57,623 nt of DNA, from assembly GCA_048173955.1 (NCBI GenBank), contig DBEYOB010000142.1, forward strand, positions 1 to 57,623, in the 5' to 3' direction. Position numbers and translations under genes: made by a program. The notes below the pieces were generated by a model that was not told where the DNA came from, did not search any database, and saw only the letters and a program-made list of their open reading frames with translations. Below, one piece after another: positions 34,401-42,345 of the stretch. The DNA is from CAZUFB01 sp048173955 (GTDB lineage: Bacteria > Actinomycetota > Coriobacteriia > Coriobacteriales > UMGS124). Each line of letters begins with the position of its first letter. The stretch's first letter is position 1.

Positions 34401-34439
34401 GGGTTTATGCCCGGTTTAGCAAGATACCATCGCATGGTA
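34401..34439 (+). promoter_or_regulatory. Conserved upstream block of reductase 2, with palindrome
   Basis: The stretch 34401-34426 (GGGTTTAT, then CGGTTTAGCAAGATAC) recurs almost unchanged ahead of reductase 3 at 37862-37887. Here it runs into TACCAT-CGC-ATGGTA (34425-34439), a perfect inverted repeat. It is about 130-165 bp before the start codon, and a promoter/operator role is likely. Confidence 0.6.
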
Positions 34440-34567
34440 GATGCCTGGCGCGCCGCCGCGGTGCATCGTTGGGCCCGGCACGTCGGAGATGCACCCTGCA
34501 TGGGCGGCGATACGACCGCCGCGCTCCGCAGGGCGCATGGCAAACCCAAGGAAAGGATCGACCTACC

Positions 34568-36199
34568 ATGACGAACGAGACCACCGCAACCCGCCGCGAC
34601 ATCCTCAAGGGCGCGGGCGCCATCGCCGCCGCCGGCATCGCCGCGGGCGCCATGCCGCTCACCCACGCCGTCGCCGCCGAGGAGGCCACCGACGCCGAGG
34701 GCAACCTCACCGTCCCGAGCTTCCTGGTGAAGCCCGAGCCCATCACCGAGTTCGCCGAGACCCACGAGTTCGACGTCGTCGTGGTCGGTGCCGGCGAGGC
34801 GGGCCTCTCCGCGGTGCACAGCGCCCTCGAGGCCGGCGTGAGCGTCGCCTGCGTCCAGAACATCGACACCCCGCTCTCCACGGGCAACATGTCCGCCTGC
34901 GTCGACCTCGAGAAGACAAGTCCTGCCGGCGTCCAGGCCGCCGTCTCCTTCATCAACATGAAGAGCGACTACCGTGCCAACCTCGACCTCGTCAAGGTGT
35001 GGGCTCTCAACTCCCAGGAGGCCCTGGCCTGGTGGGAGCAGGCAGCTGCCGAGGGCGGTGTCGAGTCGCAGCCCTACGATTCCTCGTTCGAGTACAACGG
35101 CTACGAGCTCTGCTTCCATCACAACACCTACTTCCACATCGACGGCGCGCACAACGCCTGCTGCCAGGTCATCGCCGAGCAGGAGGCCGCTGCGGGCGCG
35201 GAGTTCTTTTACAACCACCCCGCCGTGCAGCTCCAGACCGCCGAGGACGGCTCGGTGACCGGCGTCATCTGCCAGAACGCCGACGGCGCCTATGTGCTGT
35301 TCACCGCCAAGAAGGGCGTCATCATGTGCACCGGCGACTACTCGGGCAACGAGGAGATGCGCGACTACTACTGCCCCGACGTCAAGGGCTTCGGCATGGG
35401 CACCCTCGTGCGTGACGGCAGCGGCCTTGCCATGGGCATGTGGGCGGGAGGAGCCATCGTGCCCCCTACGCACACCAAGATGATCCACGGCGAGGGCGCC
35501 CCTACCCGCTTCGAGATGCCGTTCCTGCTGCTCGACAACAAGGGCCGGCGCTTCATGGACGAGAACTGCGGCGGCCGCATGGGCTACCTCAACAACTACG
35601 GACGCAAGTACATCGCCGAGACCGGGTTCACCAACAGCCTTGCGGCGAAGTTCTGGGCGATTGTCCCCAACAACTGGCGCGACTACTATGACGAGTGGAA
35701 GGCCGCAAACCCTTACGAGATCTCGATCAACAACGCCTACCGCGAGGTCGATCCCGAGCAGTGGCTCCAGGCCGACACCCTCGAGGATCTGTGCGCCGCC
35801 ATCAACGCTTACATCGAGGAGAACGAGTGGGGCGTCGACCCGATCGACACCCAGACCTTCGTCGACCAGGTGAACCGCTACAACGAGCTGTGCGCCGCCG
35901 GCGCCGACGATGACTTCGGCAAGAACCCGATGTACATGGTGCCGATCGACTCCGCCCCCTACTACGCCGTGCCCCGCGGCAGCAACAACGTGCCCGCCAT
36001 CCTGTCGGGTCTGCTGTGCGACGGCAATGGCCAGTGTCTCACCGCCGACCTTCAGCCCATCCCCGGCCTCTACGCCGCGGGCAACGCCTCGGGCCAGTTT
36101 TTCGGCGGTGTTGACTACCCAATGAACATCGAGGGCCTCTCCATCGGCCGCGCCATCACGAGCGGTTACGTCGTGGGTGGCTACGTGGCAGGCCTGTAA
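34568..36199 (+). CDS. Tat-exported FAD-binding reductase, module 2
   Basis: A 543-residue flavoprotein closely similar to reductases 1 and 3. The Tat signal is ATRRDILKGAGAIAAAG (Arg9-Arg10), with a cleavage region THAVAAEE. The FAD motif is VVVVGAGEAGLSAVHSALEAG and the C-terminal FAD segment GLYAAGNASGQFFGGVDYP. After the conserved GRRFMDE the sequence continues NCGGR, so an Arg is present one residue off the catalytic position of fumarate reductase; the C-terminal His and Arg that bind dicarboxylates are not conserved. The substrate is therefore open. AAGGAAAGGATCG precedes the ATG. A 108-bp internal stretch (35216-35323) is almost identical to reductase 1, suggesting gene conversion. Its upstream region is shared with reductase 3. 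Confidence 0.87.
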   Translation: MTNETTATRRDILKGAGAIAAAGIAAGAMPLTHAVAAEEATDAEGNLTVPSFLVKPEPITEFAETHEFDVVVVGAGEAGLSAVHSALEAGVSVACVQNIDTPLSTGNMSACVDLEKTSPAGVQAAVSFINMKSDYRANLDLVKVWALNSQEALAWWEQAAAEGGVESQPYDSSFEYNGYELCFHHNTYFHIDGAHNACCQVIAEQEAAAGAEFFYNHPAVQLQTAEDGSVTGVICQNADGAYVLFTAKKGVIMCTGDYSGNEEMRDYYCPDVKGFGMGTLVRDGSGLAMGMWAGGAIVPPTHTKMIHGEGAPTRFEMPFLLLDNKGRRFMDENCGGRMGYLNNYGRKYIAETGFTNSLAAKFWAIVPNNWRDYYDEWKAANPYEISINNAYREVDPEQWLQADTLEDLCAAINAYIEENEWGVDPIDTQTFVDQVNRYNELCAAGADDDFGKNPMYMVPIDSAPYYAVPRGSNNVPAILSGLLCDGNGQCLTADLQPIPGLYAAGNASGQFFGGVDYPMNIEGLSIGRAITSGYVVGGYVAGL

Positions 36200-36275
36200 G
36201 ACCGCTGTTCCCGTTCGGCAAGGTTCGCGCGAGAGGGAATCTCTCGAGAGACGCGCCGATCGTCCGGGAAAGGCT

Positions 36276-36304
36276 TTGCGGTTCTCGCCGTCCCTGCGTA
36301 CAAT
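36276..36304 (+). promoter_or_regulatory. Promoter of the second luxR gene (leaderless)
   Basis: TTGCGG (36276-36281) and TACAAT (36299-36304) are spaced by 17 bp. The -10 ends 7 bases before the ATG at 36312, so the mRNA would be leaderless. No Shine-Dalgarno sequence is present. Confidence 0.6.
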
Positions 36305-36311
36305 GGGCGGT

Positions 36312-37778
36312 ATGAAGACTTCGCCGCCCACATCGAATGTCCCTGGTTCCGATTCGGCCCCCGACGCCCCCGGCTTACCGGGCGTCGGGGGCCTTTGCCT
36401 GCGGCGTCTCGCGGTATCGAACCCGTTGGTCGCCGTCTTCCTCAGCGTCGTGTGCGCTCGCATCTGGGTCACCCTCGTGTTCGTGAACCCGGGCGCCGCC
36501 GTCGCGGCGCCCCTTTCCCACGACCTCTTCGATGTCGCCTTCGCGCTGTCAAACTGCGCCGTCGCCTGCTTCGCCCGCCGCCTGGTCCCCTTGTCCGGCG
36601 GGAGGTGGTCTCATCTGGCGACGCTGTGCGGGATGGCCGCCGTTTCGGCGGTGTTCGCGGTCGGGCTGCGAGGCGGGCTGCCGGACGGTCTCGAAGTGGC
36701 CGCTTCCCTGCTCGGCGGAGCGTCCTATGCGCTGTTCCTTCTGCTCAACGCAGAGATATATGCCAGCATGAGCCTGCTGCGCATCGTCCTGTACCTGTCG
36801 GGCACCCGCGTGGTCTCGTCGTTTCTGATGTTTCTGTTCGAGACGGCCGACGGGCTGCGCCTTGCCGTCCTTCTTGCCGTCCTCCCGTTTCTCGCCGTCG
36901 GTCTGGGGCGCATGGCCTATCGGTCCCTTCCCGCCCTTGACCGGCAGCCGACGGTGTGGGCACCGTTCTCGTACCCGTGGAAGATTGTCGCGATTGTGGC
37001 GATCTTCTCGTTCGCCTACGGGCTGCACCGCGCGGCGTTTGCGGAGGGTGCGGGCCAGCATGCGTCTCTTTCTACCGCGCTCGCCATGGGGGCGGTGTTC
37101 CTCAGCGCCTACTTCTTCTCGAGCCGGCTCGACGTGGCGACCCTGTGCCGCGCGCCGGCCCCGCTTATGACCTGCGGTCTTCTTCTCATGCCCACAAGCT
37201 GGCTGTTCGGCCAGGTGGTCTCGTCGTACCTCATCTCGATTGCGTACACGCTCGCCACCATGTCGATGGGGGTGCTCATCTACGATATGGCGAAGCGCAC
37301 CGGGGTGCCGGTCGCGCCGCTCGTTGCCGCGTCCAACGCGATGCAAGGGTTTGTGGTGGCCGGGTCATTCGTGTCGCGTGCCGCCCAGCATGCGCTGCCG
37401 GGTAGCGCTGTCTCCGGCGGGGTGGTGGGCGGCCTGGTGTGCGTCGTGTTGGTTGCGGCGTTTTTCCTGCTGTTCTCCGAGCGTGAGCTCTCTGCGCGTT
37501 GGGGCATCGAGGTGCTCTCTCGCGCATCGCTCGACGAAGGCTCCAGCCCCGATCGGCTTGCCCTGCGCTGCGACGAGGTTGCGCGCGCCTTCGGGCTGAC
37601 GTCGCGCGAGGCAGAGGTTCTGCGCGAGCTGGCGCGGCGCAAGCAGACCGACGCCATCGCGCGCGATTTGGTAATCGCCCCCGGGACCCTCAAGGTCCAT
37701 ATGCGCCACGTCTACGAGAAGCTCGGCGTCCACAGCCGCGACGAGCTGTCCCGCCTGCTCGGGCTGGACGGGAGGTAA
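36312..37778 (+). CDS. Membrane-spanning LuxR-type regulator, module 2
   Basis: A 488-residue protein with the same plan as the other regulators: a short N-terminal tail, a polytopic membrane domain (about residues 35-400) and a LuxR HTH at the C-terminus (LTSREAEVLRELARRKQTDA, APGTLKVHMRHVYEKLGVHS). It follows reductase 2 by 112 bp. The N-terminal tail (SAPDAPGLPGVGGL) is encoded by a perfect 14-bp hairpin that looks like a terminator, so transcription through the start of the gene may be attenuated. The chosen ATG follows TACAAT by 7 bases. If this start is wrong, only rare start codons downstream would be available, because no ATG occurs before the first membrane segment. Confidence 0.83.
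   Translation: MKTSPPTSNVPGSDSAPDAPGLPGVGGLCLRRLAVSNPLVAVFLSVVCARIWVTLVFVNPGAAVAAPLSHDLFDVAFALSNCAVACFARRLVPLSGGRWSHLATLCGMAAVSAVFAVGLRGGLPDGLEVAASLLGGASYALFLLLNAEIYASMSLLRIVLYLSGTRVVSSFLMFLFETADGLRLAVLLAVLPFLAVGLGRMAYRSLPALDRQPTVWAPFSYPWKIVAIVAIFSFAYGLHRAAFAEGAGQHASLSTALAMGAVFLSAYFFSSRLDVATLCRAPAPLMTCGLLLMPTSWLFGQVVSSYLISIAYTLATMSMGVLIYDMAKRTGVPVAPLVAASNAMQGFVVAGSFVSRAAQHALPGSAVSGGVVGGLVCVVLVAAFFLLFSERELSARWGIEVLSRASLDEGSSPDRLALRCDEVARAFGLTSREAEVLRELARRKQTDAIARDLVIAPGTLKVHMRHVYEKLGVHSRDELSRLLGLDGR
36356..36393 (+). terminator. Terminator-like hairpin inside the 5' coding region of the second luxR gene
   Basis: GGCCCCCGACGCCC (36356-36369) and its exact complement (36380-36393) form a 14-bp stem with a 10-nt loop, followed by TTT. 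It lies about 45-80 bases after the predicted transcription start. The equivalent hairpins of modules 1 and 3 lie before the promoter, so here it could end reductase 2 transcripts and also attenuate the regulator's own mRNA. Confidence 0.6.
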
Positions 37779-37861
37779 CGGACGGCGGACGGGGGTTCGC
37801 GGTCTGGCCGCATCTTTCCCTTGCATTTTTTCGATACCTGCCCGCACCAGCGCTTTCTCCT

Positions 37862-37887
37862 GGGTTTATCCACGGTTTAGCAAGATA
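37862..37887 (+). promoter_or_regulatory. Conserved upstream block of reductase 3
   Basis: GGGTTTAT followed by CGGTTTAGCAAGATAC at the same spacing as upstream of reductase 2 (34401-34426). A second shared block, GCATCGT...GCACGTCGG, starts at 37923 here and 34465 there. The conservation ends before the coding region and marks the likely promoter/operator. Confidence 0.6.
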
Positions 37888-38059
37888 CACCGCCAGATCG
37901 ATGCGCTCCGGGCTGTCGTGAGGCATCGTGGTGGGCAGCACGTCGGCGTTGCGGCCCACCCGGCGCCGCCTGCGCCATCCGGGGCACGGAGAGACGTCCG
38001 TGCCGCAAAACGGTCGCCCGGCAGCCATACCGTGCGGCCCGACCAGGAAAGGATGCCCC

Positions 38060-39703
38060 ATGACCACCGAAAACGCCGTGTCCTCCGCCGTGACCCGCCG
38101 CGACGTCCTCAAGGGCGCCGCCGCTCTCTCCGCCGCCGGCGTCGCTGCGAGCGCCCTGCCGCTCACCCACGCTGTCGCCGCCGAGGAGGTTACCGACGCC
38201 GAGGGCAACCTCACCGTCCCGAGCTTCCTGGTGAAGCCCGAGCCCATCACCGATTTCGCCGAGACCGTCGACTACGACGTCGTGGTCGTGGGCGCCGGCG
38301 AGGCGGGCCTCTCCGCCATCCACACCGCTCTAGAGGCCGGTGCCACCGTCGCATGCCTGCAGAACACGAGCATCCCCTTCACCACGGGCAACATGGCTGC
38401 CTGCATCGACCTCGAAAAGACCGACGAGGCGGCCATCCAGGCCTGCCTGTCGATGATCAACTGGAAGAGCGACTTCCGCTCCAACCGCGCGCTCGTCGAG
38501 ATGTGGGCGCGCACCGGCCAGGAGGCCCTGGCCTGGTGGGAGCAGGCGGGCGCCGAGGGCGGCTTCGAGTCGCAGCCCTACGACTATTCGATCAGCTACA
38601 ACCACTACGACATGTTCTTCCACGCCAACACCTACTTCCACCTCGAGGGTGCGCACAACGACCCCGCCCAGGTCATCGCCGAGCAGGAGGCCGCTGCGGG
38701 TTGCGTGTTCTACTACGACACGCCTGCCGTGCAGCTCAAGGTCGAGGAGGACGGCTCGGTGAGCGGCGCCATCGGCCAGCGCGAGGACGGTACCTACATC
38801 CTGGTCAACGCCGCCAAGGGCGTCATCCTGTGCACGGGCGACTATACCGGCAACCTCGAGATGCGCGACTACTACTGCCCCGACGCCAAGGGGTTCCAGG
38901 CGGGCGTCGCCCTGCGCGACGGCAGCGGCTTTGCGATGGGCATGTGGGCCGGCGCCCAGCTCACCGGCGTGAACCACACCAAGATGATCCACGGTGAGGG
39001 CGCCCCGGTCCGCCTCGAGATGCCGTTCTTGTTCCTCGACACCAAGGGCCGCCGCTTCATGGACGAGAACTGCGGCGGGCGTATGGGCTACCTCAACAAC
39101 TACCAGCGCGCCATGCTTGCCGAGAACGGCTACGAGAACGTCTACAGCGCCAAGGTCTGGTCGATCGTCCCGAGCAACTGGGCCGACTATGTCGAGGAAT
39201 GGCAGGCAGCCAACCCCTACGAGATCTCGGTCCACAACGCCTACCGCGACGTCGACCCGAGCCAGTGGGTCACGGCCGACACCTTCGAGGGCCTGGCCGA
39301 GGCCATGAACGCCTATGCCGAGGCGAACGAGTGGGGCATCGAGCCCGTCGACGTCCAGACCGTCGTCGACAGCATCACCCGCTACGAGGAGCTGTGCGAG
39401 AAGGGCGCCGACGAGGACTTCGGCAAGGACCCGATGTATCTCGCTCCCATGGGCGAGCCGCCCTACTACGCCGTGCCCCGCGGCAGCATCCGTACCTCGG
39501 CCATCCTCTCCGGCCTCGAGTGCGACGGCAACGGCCAGTGTTACAACACCTCTTGGGAGCTCATTCCTGGCCTCTATGCCGCGGGCAACGCCTCGGGCCA
39601 GTTCTTCGGCGGTGTCGACTACCCGATGAACATCGAAGGCCTCTCCATCGGTCGCGCAATCGCGAGCGGCTACTACGTGGGCCGCTACGTGGCGAGCCTT
39701 TAG
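38060..39703 (+). CDS. Tat-exported FAD-binding reductase, module 3
   Basis: A 547-residue flavoprotein, most similar to reductase 2 by eye. The Tat signal is AVTRRDVLKGAAALSAAG (Arg13-Arg14). FAD motifs are DVVVVGAGEAGLSAIH and GLYAAGNASGQFFGGVDYP. It shares the GRRFMDENCGGRMGYLNNY segment with reductase 2, including the shifted Arg, and likewise lacks the dicarboxylate-binding His and Arg of fumarate reductases. Reductases 2 and 3 may therefore act on related substrates and reductase 1 on another. AGGAAAGGATG precedes the ATG. A perfect GC hairpin and then the third LuxR regulator follow. Confidence 0.87.
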   Translation: MTTENAVSSAVTRRDVLKGAAALSAAGVAASALPLTHAVAAEEVTDAEGNLTVPSFLVKPEPITDFAETVDYDVVVVGAGEAGLSAIHTALEAGATVACLQNTSIPFTTGNMAACIDLEKTDEAAIQACLSMINWKSDFRSNRALVEMWARTGQEALAWWEQAGAEGGFESQPYDYSISYNHYDMFFHANTYFHLEGAHNDPAQVIAEQEAAAGCVFYYDTPAVQLKVEEDGSVSGAIGQREDGTYILVNAAKGVILCTGDYTGNLEMRDYYCPDAKGFQAGVALRDGSGFAMGMWAGAQLTGVNHTKMIHGEGAPVRLEMPFLFLDTKGRRFMDENCGGRMGYLNNYQRAMLAENGYENVYSAKVWSIVPSNWADYVEEWQAANPYEISVHNAYRDVDPSQWVTADTFEGLAEAMNAYAEANEWGIEPVDVQTVVDSITRYEELCEKGADEDFGKDPMYLAPMGEPPYYAVPRGSIRTSAILSGLECDGNGQCYNTSWELIPGLYAAGNASGQFFGGVDYPMNIEGLSIGRAIASGYYVGRYVASL

Positions 39704-39796
39704 GGTAAACCGGCGCGAAGTTGCAAGGGTGAGCCGGTAGGGGAGGGGCTGCAAGCGCGAAACCCCCTGCGGGTGAGGATTGCCGGAACCCTCCGG

Positions 39797-39828
39797 GGGA
39801 CGGGGCGGGCACATGCCCGCCCCGTCCC
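39797..39828 (+). terminator. Terminator hairpin after reductase 3
   Basis: GGGACGGGGCGGGC (39797-39810) pairs perfectly over 14 bp with 39815-39828 around the loop ACAT. It ends 43 bp before the -10 element of the third luxR gene. Confidence 0.75.
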
Positions 39829-39871
39829 ACCGTTTGGGCAATGTATCGCGGCGCAGAGACTGCCCATGCCG

Positions 39872-39877
39872 TACAAT
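39872..39877 (+). promoter_or_regulatory. -10 element TACAAT before the third luxR start (leaderless)
   Basis: TACAAT ends 6 bases before the ATG at 39884 (9 before the next in-frame ATG). As with the other two regulators there is no Shine-Dalgarno sequence, and no clear -35 is visible. Confidence 0.55.
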
Positions 39878-39883
39878 AGCCCC

Positions 39884-41275
39884 ATGATGAAACGTCTGCA
39901 GCATGCCATATTGCCGGTCGGTGCCGTGTCGCTCGCGTTTTTTGGAGTCGCGTTCGCGCGCGCGTGGCTGTCGCTGGTTTTCGTGGAACCCGCCGTGGGA
40001 ATGGACGCCGCGCCGCTGCCCCATGCCGTGTTCGACATAGGGTACGTTGCGGCGAGCGTGCTCATCGCCTTGTTCGCGCGTCGCCTGGTGCCCTACGCCG
40101 CACGCAGGGCGGCCTATGCGCTCACGCTTGCCGGCATGCTGGCGGCCTCGGTGGCGTTTTGCGCCGGTGCATGGCTGGAACTGCCCTCGTGGCTGGTCGT
40201 GCCCGCATCGCTGCTCGGCGGGGCGGCGTACGGGAGCTTCCTGCTCCTCAACGCCGAGGCGTTTGCCGGCGTGAGCATCCTGCGCATCGTCCTGTATCTG
40301 TCGGGGTCGCGCGTCCTTGCTTCGATCCTCGCTTGGCTGCTCCAGCCGTGCGACCCGACGCGCATGGCGTTCGTCCTGATCGTCCTGCCCGTCGTGGCGC
40401 TGGCGCTCGTCAACGTCTCCAACGCATCGCTTGCTCCTGCCGACCGGCAGCGGGCAGGTTACCCGCGCTATGTCTTCCCTTGGAAGCTCGTTGCGCTTGT
40501 GGCGGTGTTCTCGTTCGCCTATGGAATACGGCAGGAGACCCTTGCCCCCGGTGCGGGCCAGCACTCGTCGCTTTCGACAGCCTTGGTCATGGGCGTGGTG
40601 TTCGTCGCCGCATATTTCTTCCCCCATCGCGTCGACGTGGCGGCGATGTGCCGCGCCCCGGTTCCCCTGATGCTGTGCGGCCTTCTGCTCATGCCGGTCG
40701 AGGGTCTGCTCGGCAGCGTCGTGTCGTCATATCTCGTCTCAATTGCATACACGCTCGTGAATCTGGTGGCGAGCGTGCTCCTCTACGACATTGCCAAACG
40801 CAGCGGGGTCGCCGTTGTCGCGCTCTTTGGGGCGATGGATGCCATGCAGGCGTTCATCGTTGCGGGCAATGGAACCACGCGCCTGCTGGGCAGCATGCCG
40901 GGCGTCGGGCAGACGGGCGGTGTCGTGACGAGCGTTCTGGTATGCATCGCGCTGGTCGTCTCGTTCCTGCTGCTCTTCTCCGAGCGGGAGCTTACCTCAC
41001 GGTGGGGCATACGGGTGCTCGAGGGGCCGTCGCTCGGCGAGGAGGGCGAGGAGGCGGACCGCCTGTCTCAGCGCTGCGACGAGCTGTCGAGGACGTACGG
41101 CCTGACTCCGCGCGAGGACGAGGTGCTGCGCGAGCTGGCGCGCCGCAAGGACAACCAGTCAATCGCCCAGAACTTGCTCATCGCACCCGGAACGCTCAAG
41201 GCCCATACGCGCCATATCTACGAGAAAATGGGCATCCACACGCGCTCCGAACTCAACGGGCTGCTCGGGTTGTGA
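39884..41275 (+). CDS. Membrane-spanning LuxR-type regulator, module 3
   Basis: A 463-residue regulator, the shortest of the set because it lacks the hydrophilic N-terminal tail: the first membrane segment begins almost at once (AILPVGAVSLAFFGVAFARAW). About ten to twelve membrane segments are followed by the LuxR HTH (LTPREDEVLRELARRKDNQS, APGTLKAHTRHIYEKMGIHT). The first segment is nearly the same as in module 1 (SLAFFGLAFARAW), showing common origin. It follows reductase 3 by 180 bp. Two adjacent ATG codons (39884 and 39887) are possible starts. Its target is presumably the reductase beside it. Confidence 0.85.
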   Translation: MMKRLQHAILPVGAVSLAFFGVAFARAWLSLVFVEPAVGMDAAPLPHAVFDIGYVAASVLIALFARRLVPYAARRAAYALTLAGMLAASVAFCAGAWLELPSWLVVPASLLGGAAYGSFLLLNAEAFAGVSILRIVLYLSGSRVLASILAWLLQPCDPTRMAFVLIVLPVVALALVNVSNASLAPADRQRAGYPRYVFPWKLVALVAVFSFAYGIRQETLAPGAGQHSSLSTALVMGVVFVAAYFFPHRVDVAAMCRAPVPLMLCGLLLMPVEGLLGSVVSSYLVSIAYTLVNLVASVLLYDIAKRSGVAVVALFGAMDAMQAFIVAGNGTTRLLGSMPGVGQTGGVVTSVLVCIALVVSFLLLFSERELTSRWGIRVLEGPSLGEEGEEADRLSQRCDELSRTYGLTPREDEVLRELARRKDNQSIAQNLLIAPGTLKAHTRHIYEKMGIHTRSELNGLLGL

Positions 41276-41456
41276 ACAACCTGCGATGGCGGTGCCCGTT
41301 GGTAGGGAAATCTCGAAAAGTTTGGCGCTCTCGACCTATTTTGCCTGATGAACGGTTAGTATATCTCCGTGCGGTCACATGGCCGTGCAGTTCTGCACAA
41401 TCCCAAGGGGGTTGTGCCTGGTTTGCCCCTCGCGGGGTAAGAAAGAAAGGCAAGAC

Positions 41457-41660
41457 ATGGCTCAGGGCACTGTTAAGTGGTTCAATCCGGACAAGGGCTA
41501 CGGCTTCATCTCCCGTGAGGACGGCGACGATCTGTTCGTCCACTTCTCCGAGATTCAGATGGACGGCTTCAAGACCCTCGACGAGGGCCAGAAGGTCGAG
41601 TTCGACATCACGACCGGCCAGAACGGCAAGCTGCAGGCCAGCAACGTCCGCAAGCTCTAA
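41457..41660 (+). CDS. Cold shock protein (CspA family)
   Basis: A 67-residue single cold-shock domain, an OB-fold that binds single-stranded RNA and DNA and melts RNA structure. Both RNA-binding motifs are intact: RNP1 is KGYGFIS and RNP2 is DLFVHF. The length is standard. AGAAAGGCAAGAC precedes the ATG. A long leader (about 100 bases or more from the AT-rich region near 41340) would suit the usual post-transcriptional control of csp genes. A terminator hairpin follows. It is a stand-alone gene, unrelated to the reductase modules. Confidence 0.95.
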   Translation: MAQGTVKWFNPDKGYGFISREDGDDLFVHFSEIQMDGFKTLDEGQKVEFDITTGQNGKLQASNVRKL

Positions 41661-41712
41661 GAGCAACGGGCACTGGCGCTAGCCGGTAAGCACTTCTTCA
41701 ACGTTGATGCTG

Positions 41713-41743
41713 AGGGGCGGCTCCGCAAGGGGTCGCCCTTTTC
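41713..41743 (+). terminator. Terminator of the cold shock gene
   Basis: AGGGGCG (41713-41719) pairs with CGCCCTT (41734-41740, one G-U pair) and is followed by further T residues (CCCTTTTCG). It lies about 50 bp after the stop codon. Confidence 0.65.
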
Positions 41744-41834
41744 GTATATCGCGCTGTATGCGGGTCCGTGACGTTACGGGTCTGCGGCGCTGCGGCGCTG
41801 CGGGGCGGAAAGACGGGAATCGGCCGGCGAGGAT

Positions 41835-41878
41835 GGGGAGGCGAGAAATCAAAAAAAGGGGAGGCGAGAAATCAAAAA
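41835..41878. repeat. Tandem 21-bp direct repeat
   Basis: GGGGAGGCGAGAAATCAAAA recurs with a 23-bp period (41835-41855 and 41858-41878), overlapping the left edge of element A3. Probably a slippage duplication. Confidence 0.7.
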
Positions 41879-42093
41879 TCCAAGTAGCGGCGAATCTGTG
41901 CAAATGTGCGACGAGTGAATTCAGGCGAGCCCTCGAAATTCGTGCTTTTCAACTTGAAATGTAATAAAACTGAAGTTGTTTTTTCCTTAATAGAAAGTTG
42001 ATTTACAAACGAGTGGAAATGATACCTTCGACATGCGAGCGCGATAATTCACTCGACGTGCTTTTGCACACATGTGCCCCAATTTAGGTGCAG
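41874..42093. repeat. Family A inverted-repeat element, copy A3
   Basis: Third copy, between the cold shock and HAD genes. The left boundary starts GTGCAAA at 41898 and continues to CGAGTGAATT; the right contains AATTCACTCGA and ends TTTTGCAC at 42069. The span is 172 bp, exactly as in A1 and A2. On the right, CTGCACCT (reverse strand) lies 24 bp outside the boundary, the same place as in A1. The core is AT-rich with internal CAACTT/AAGTTG words and does not align with the other cores. Confidence 0.85.
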
Positions 42094-42345
42094 CCACGGG
42101 AGGGACAGGTTTGGCTGTGCAGTTTGCCCGCCCATCACCGACCCGCCCTCCCATCGCCGGCCTGTCCGCCAACCTTCCAACCTGCCGGTCTGTCAATCGC
42201 ACGCCGCGCGCCCCTGCTTGTGCGCATCTCTGCCCATACATCCCTCCCTTCGTACTGTGGCTTTTCCGGCCATTTTCCGGTTGGCGGTCCGTTTTCCGCA
42301 GGGTTCGCTATGCTCGTCACGGTATTTGTCGACGAAGGGAGCGCG

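Larger units (their letters stand above)
41661..42345. other. Long intergenic region after the cold shock gene
   Basis: This 685-bp region holds the csp terminator (41713-41740), a duplicated 21-bp word (41835-41878), element A3 (41874-42093) and then about 200 bp of C-rich sequence without recognisable signals. Just before the HAD phosphatase gene, GCTATGCTCGTCACGG might hold a -10. Several open frames cross it, but none has a ribosome binding site or coding character. Confidence 0.5.
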
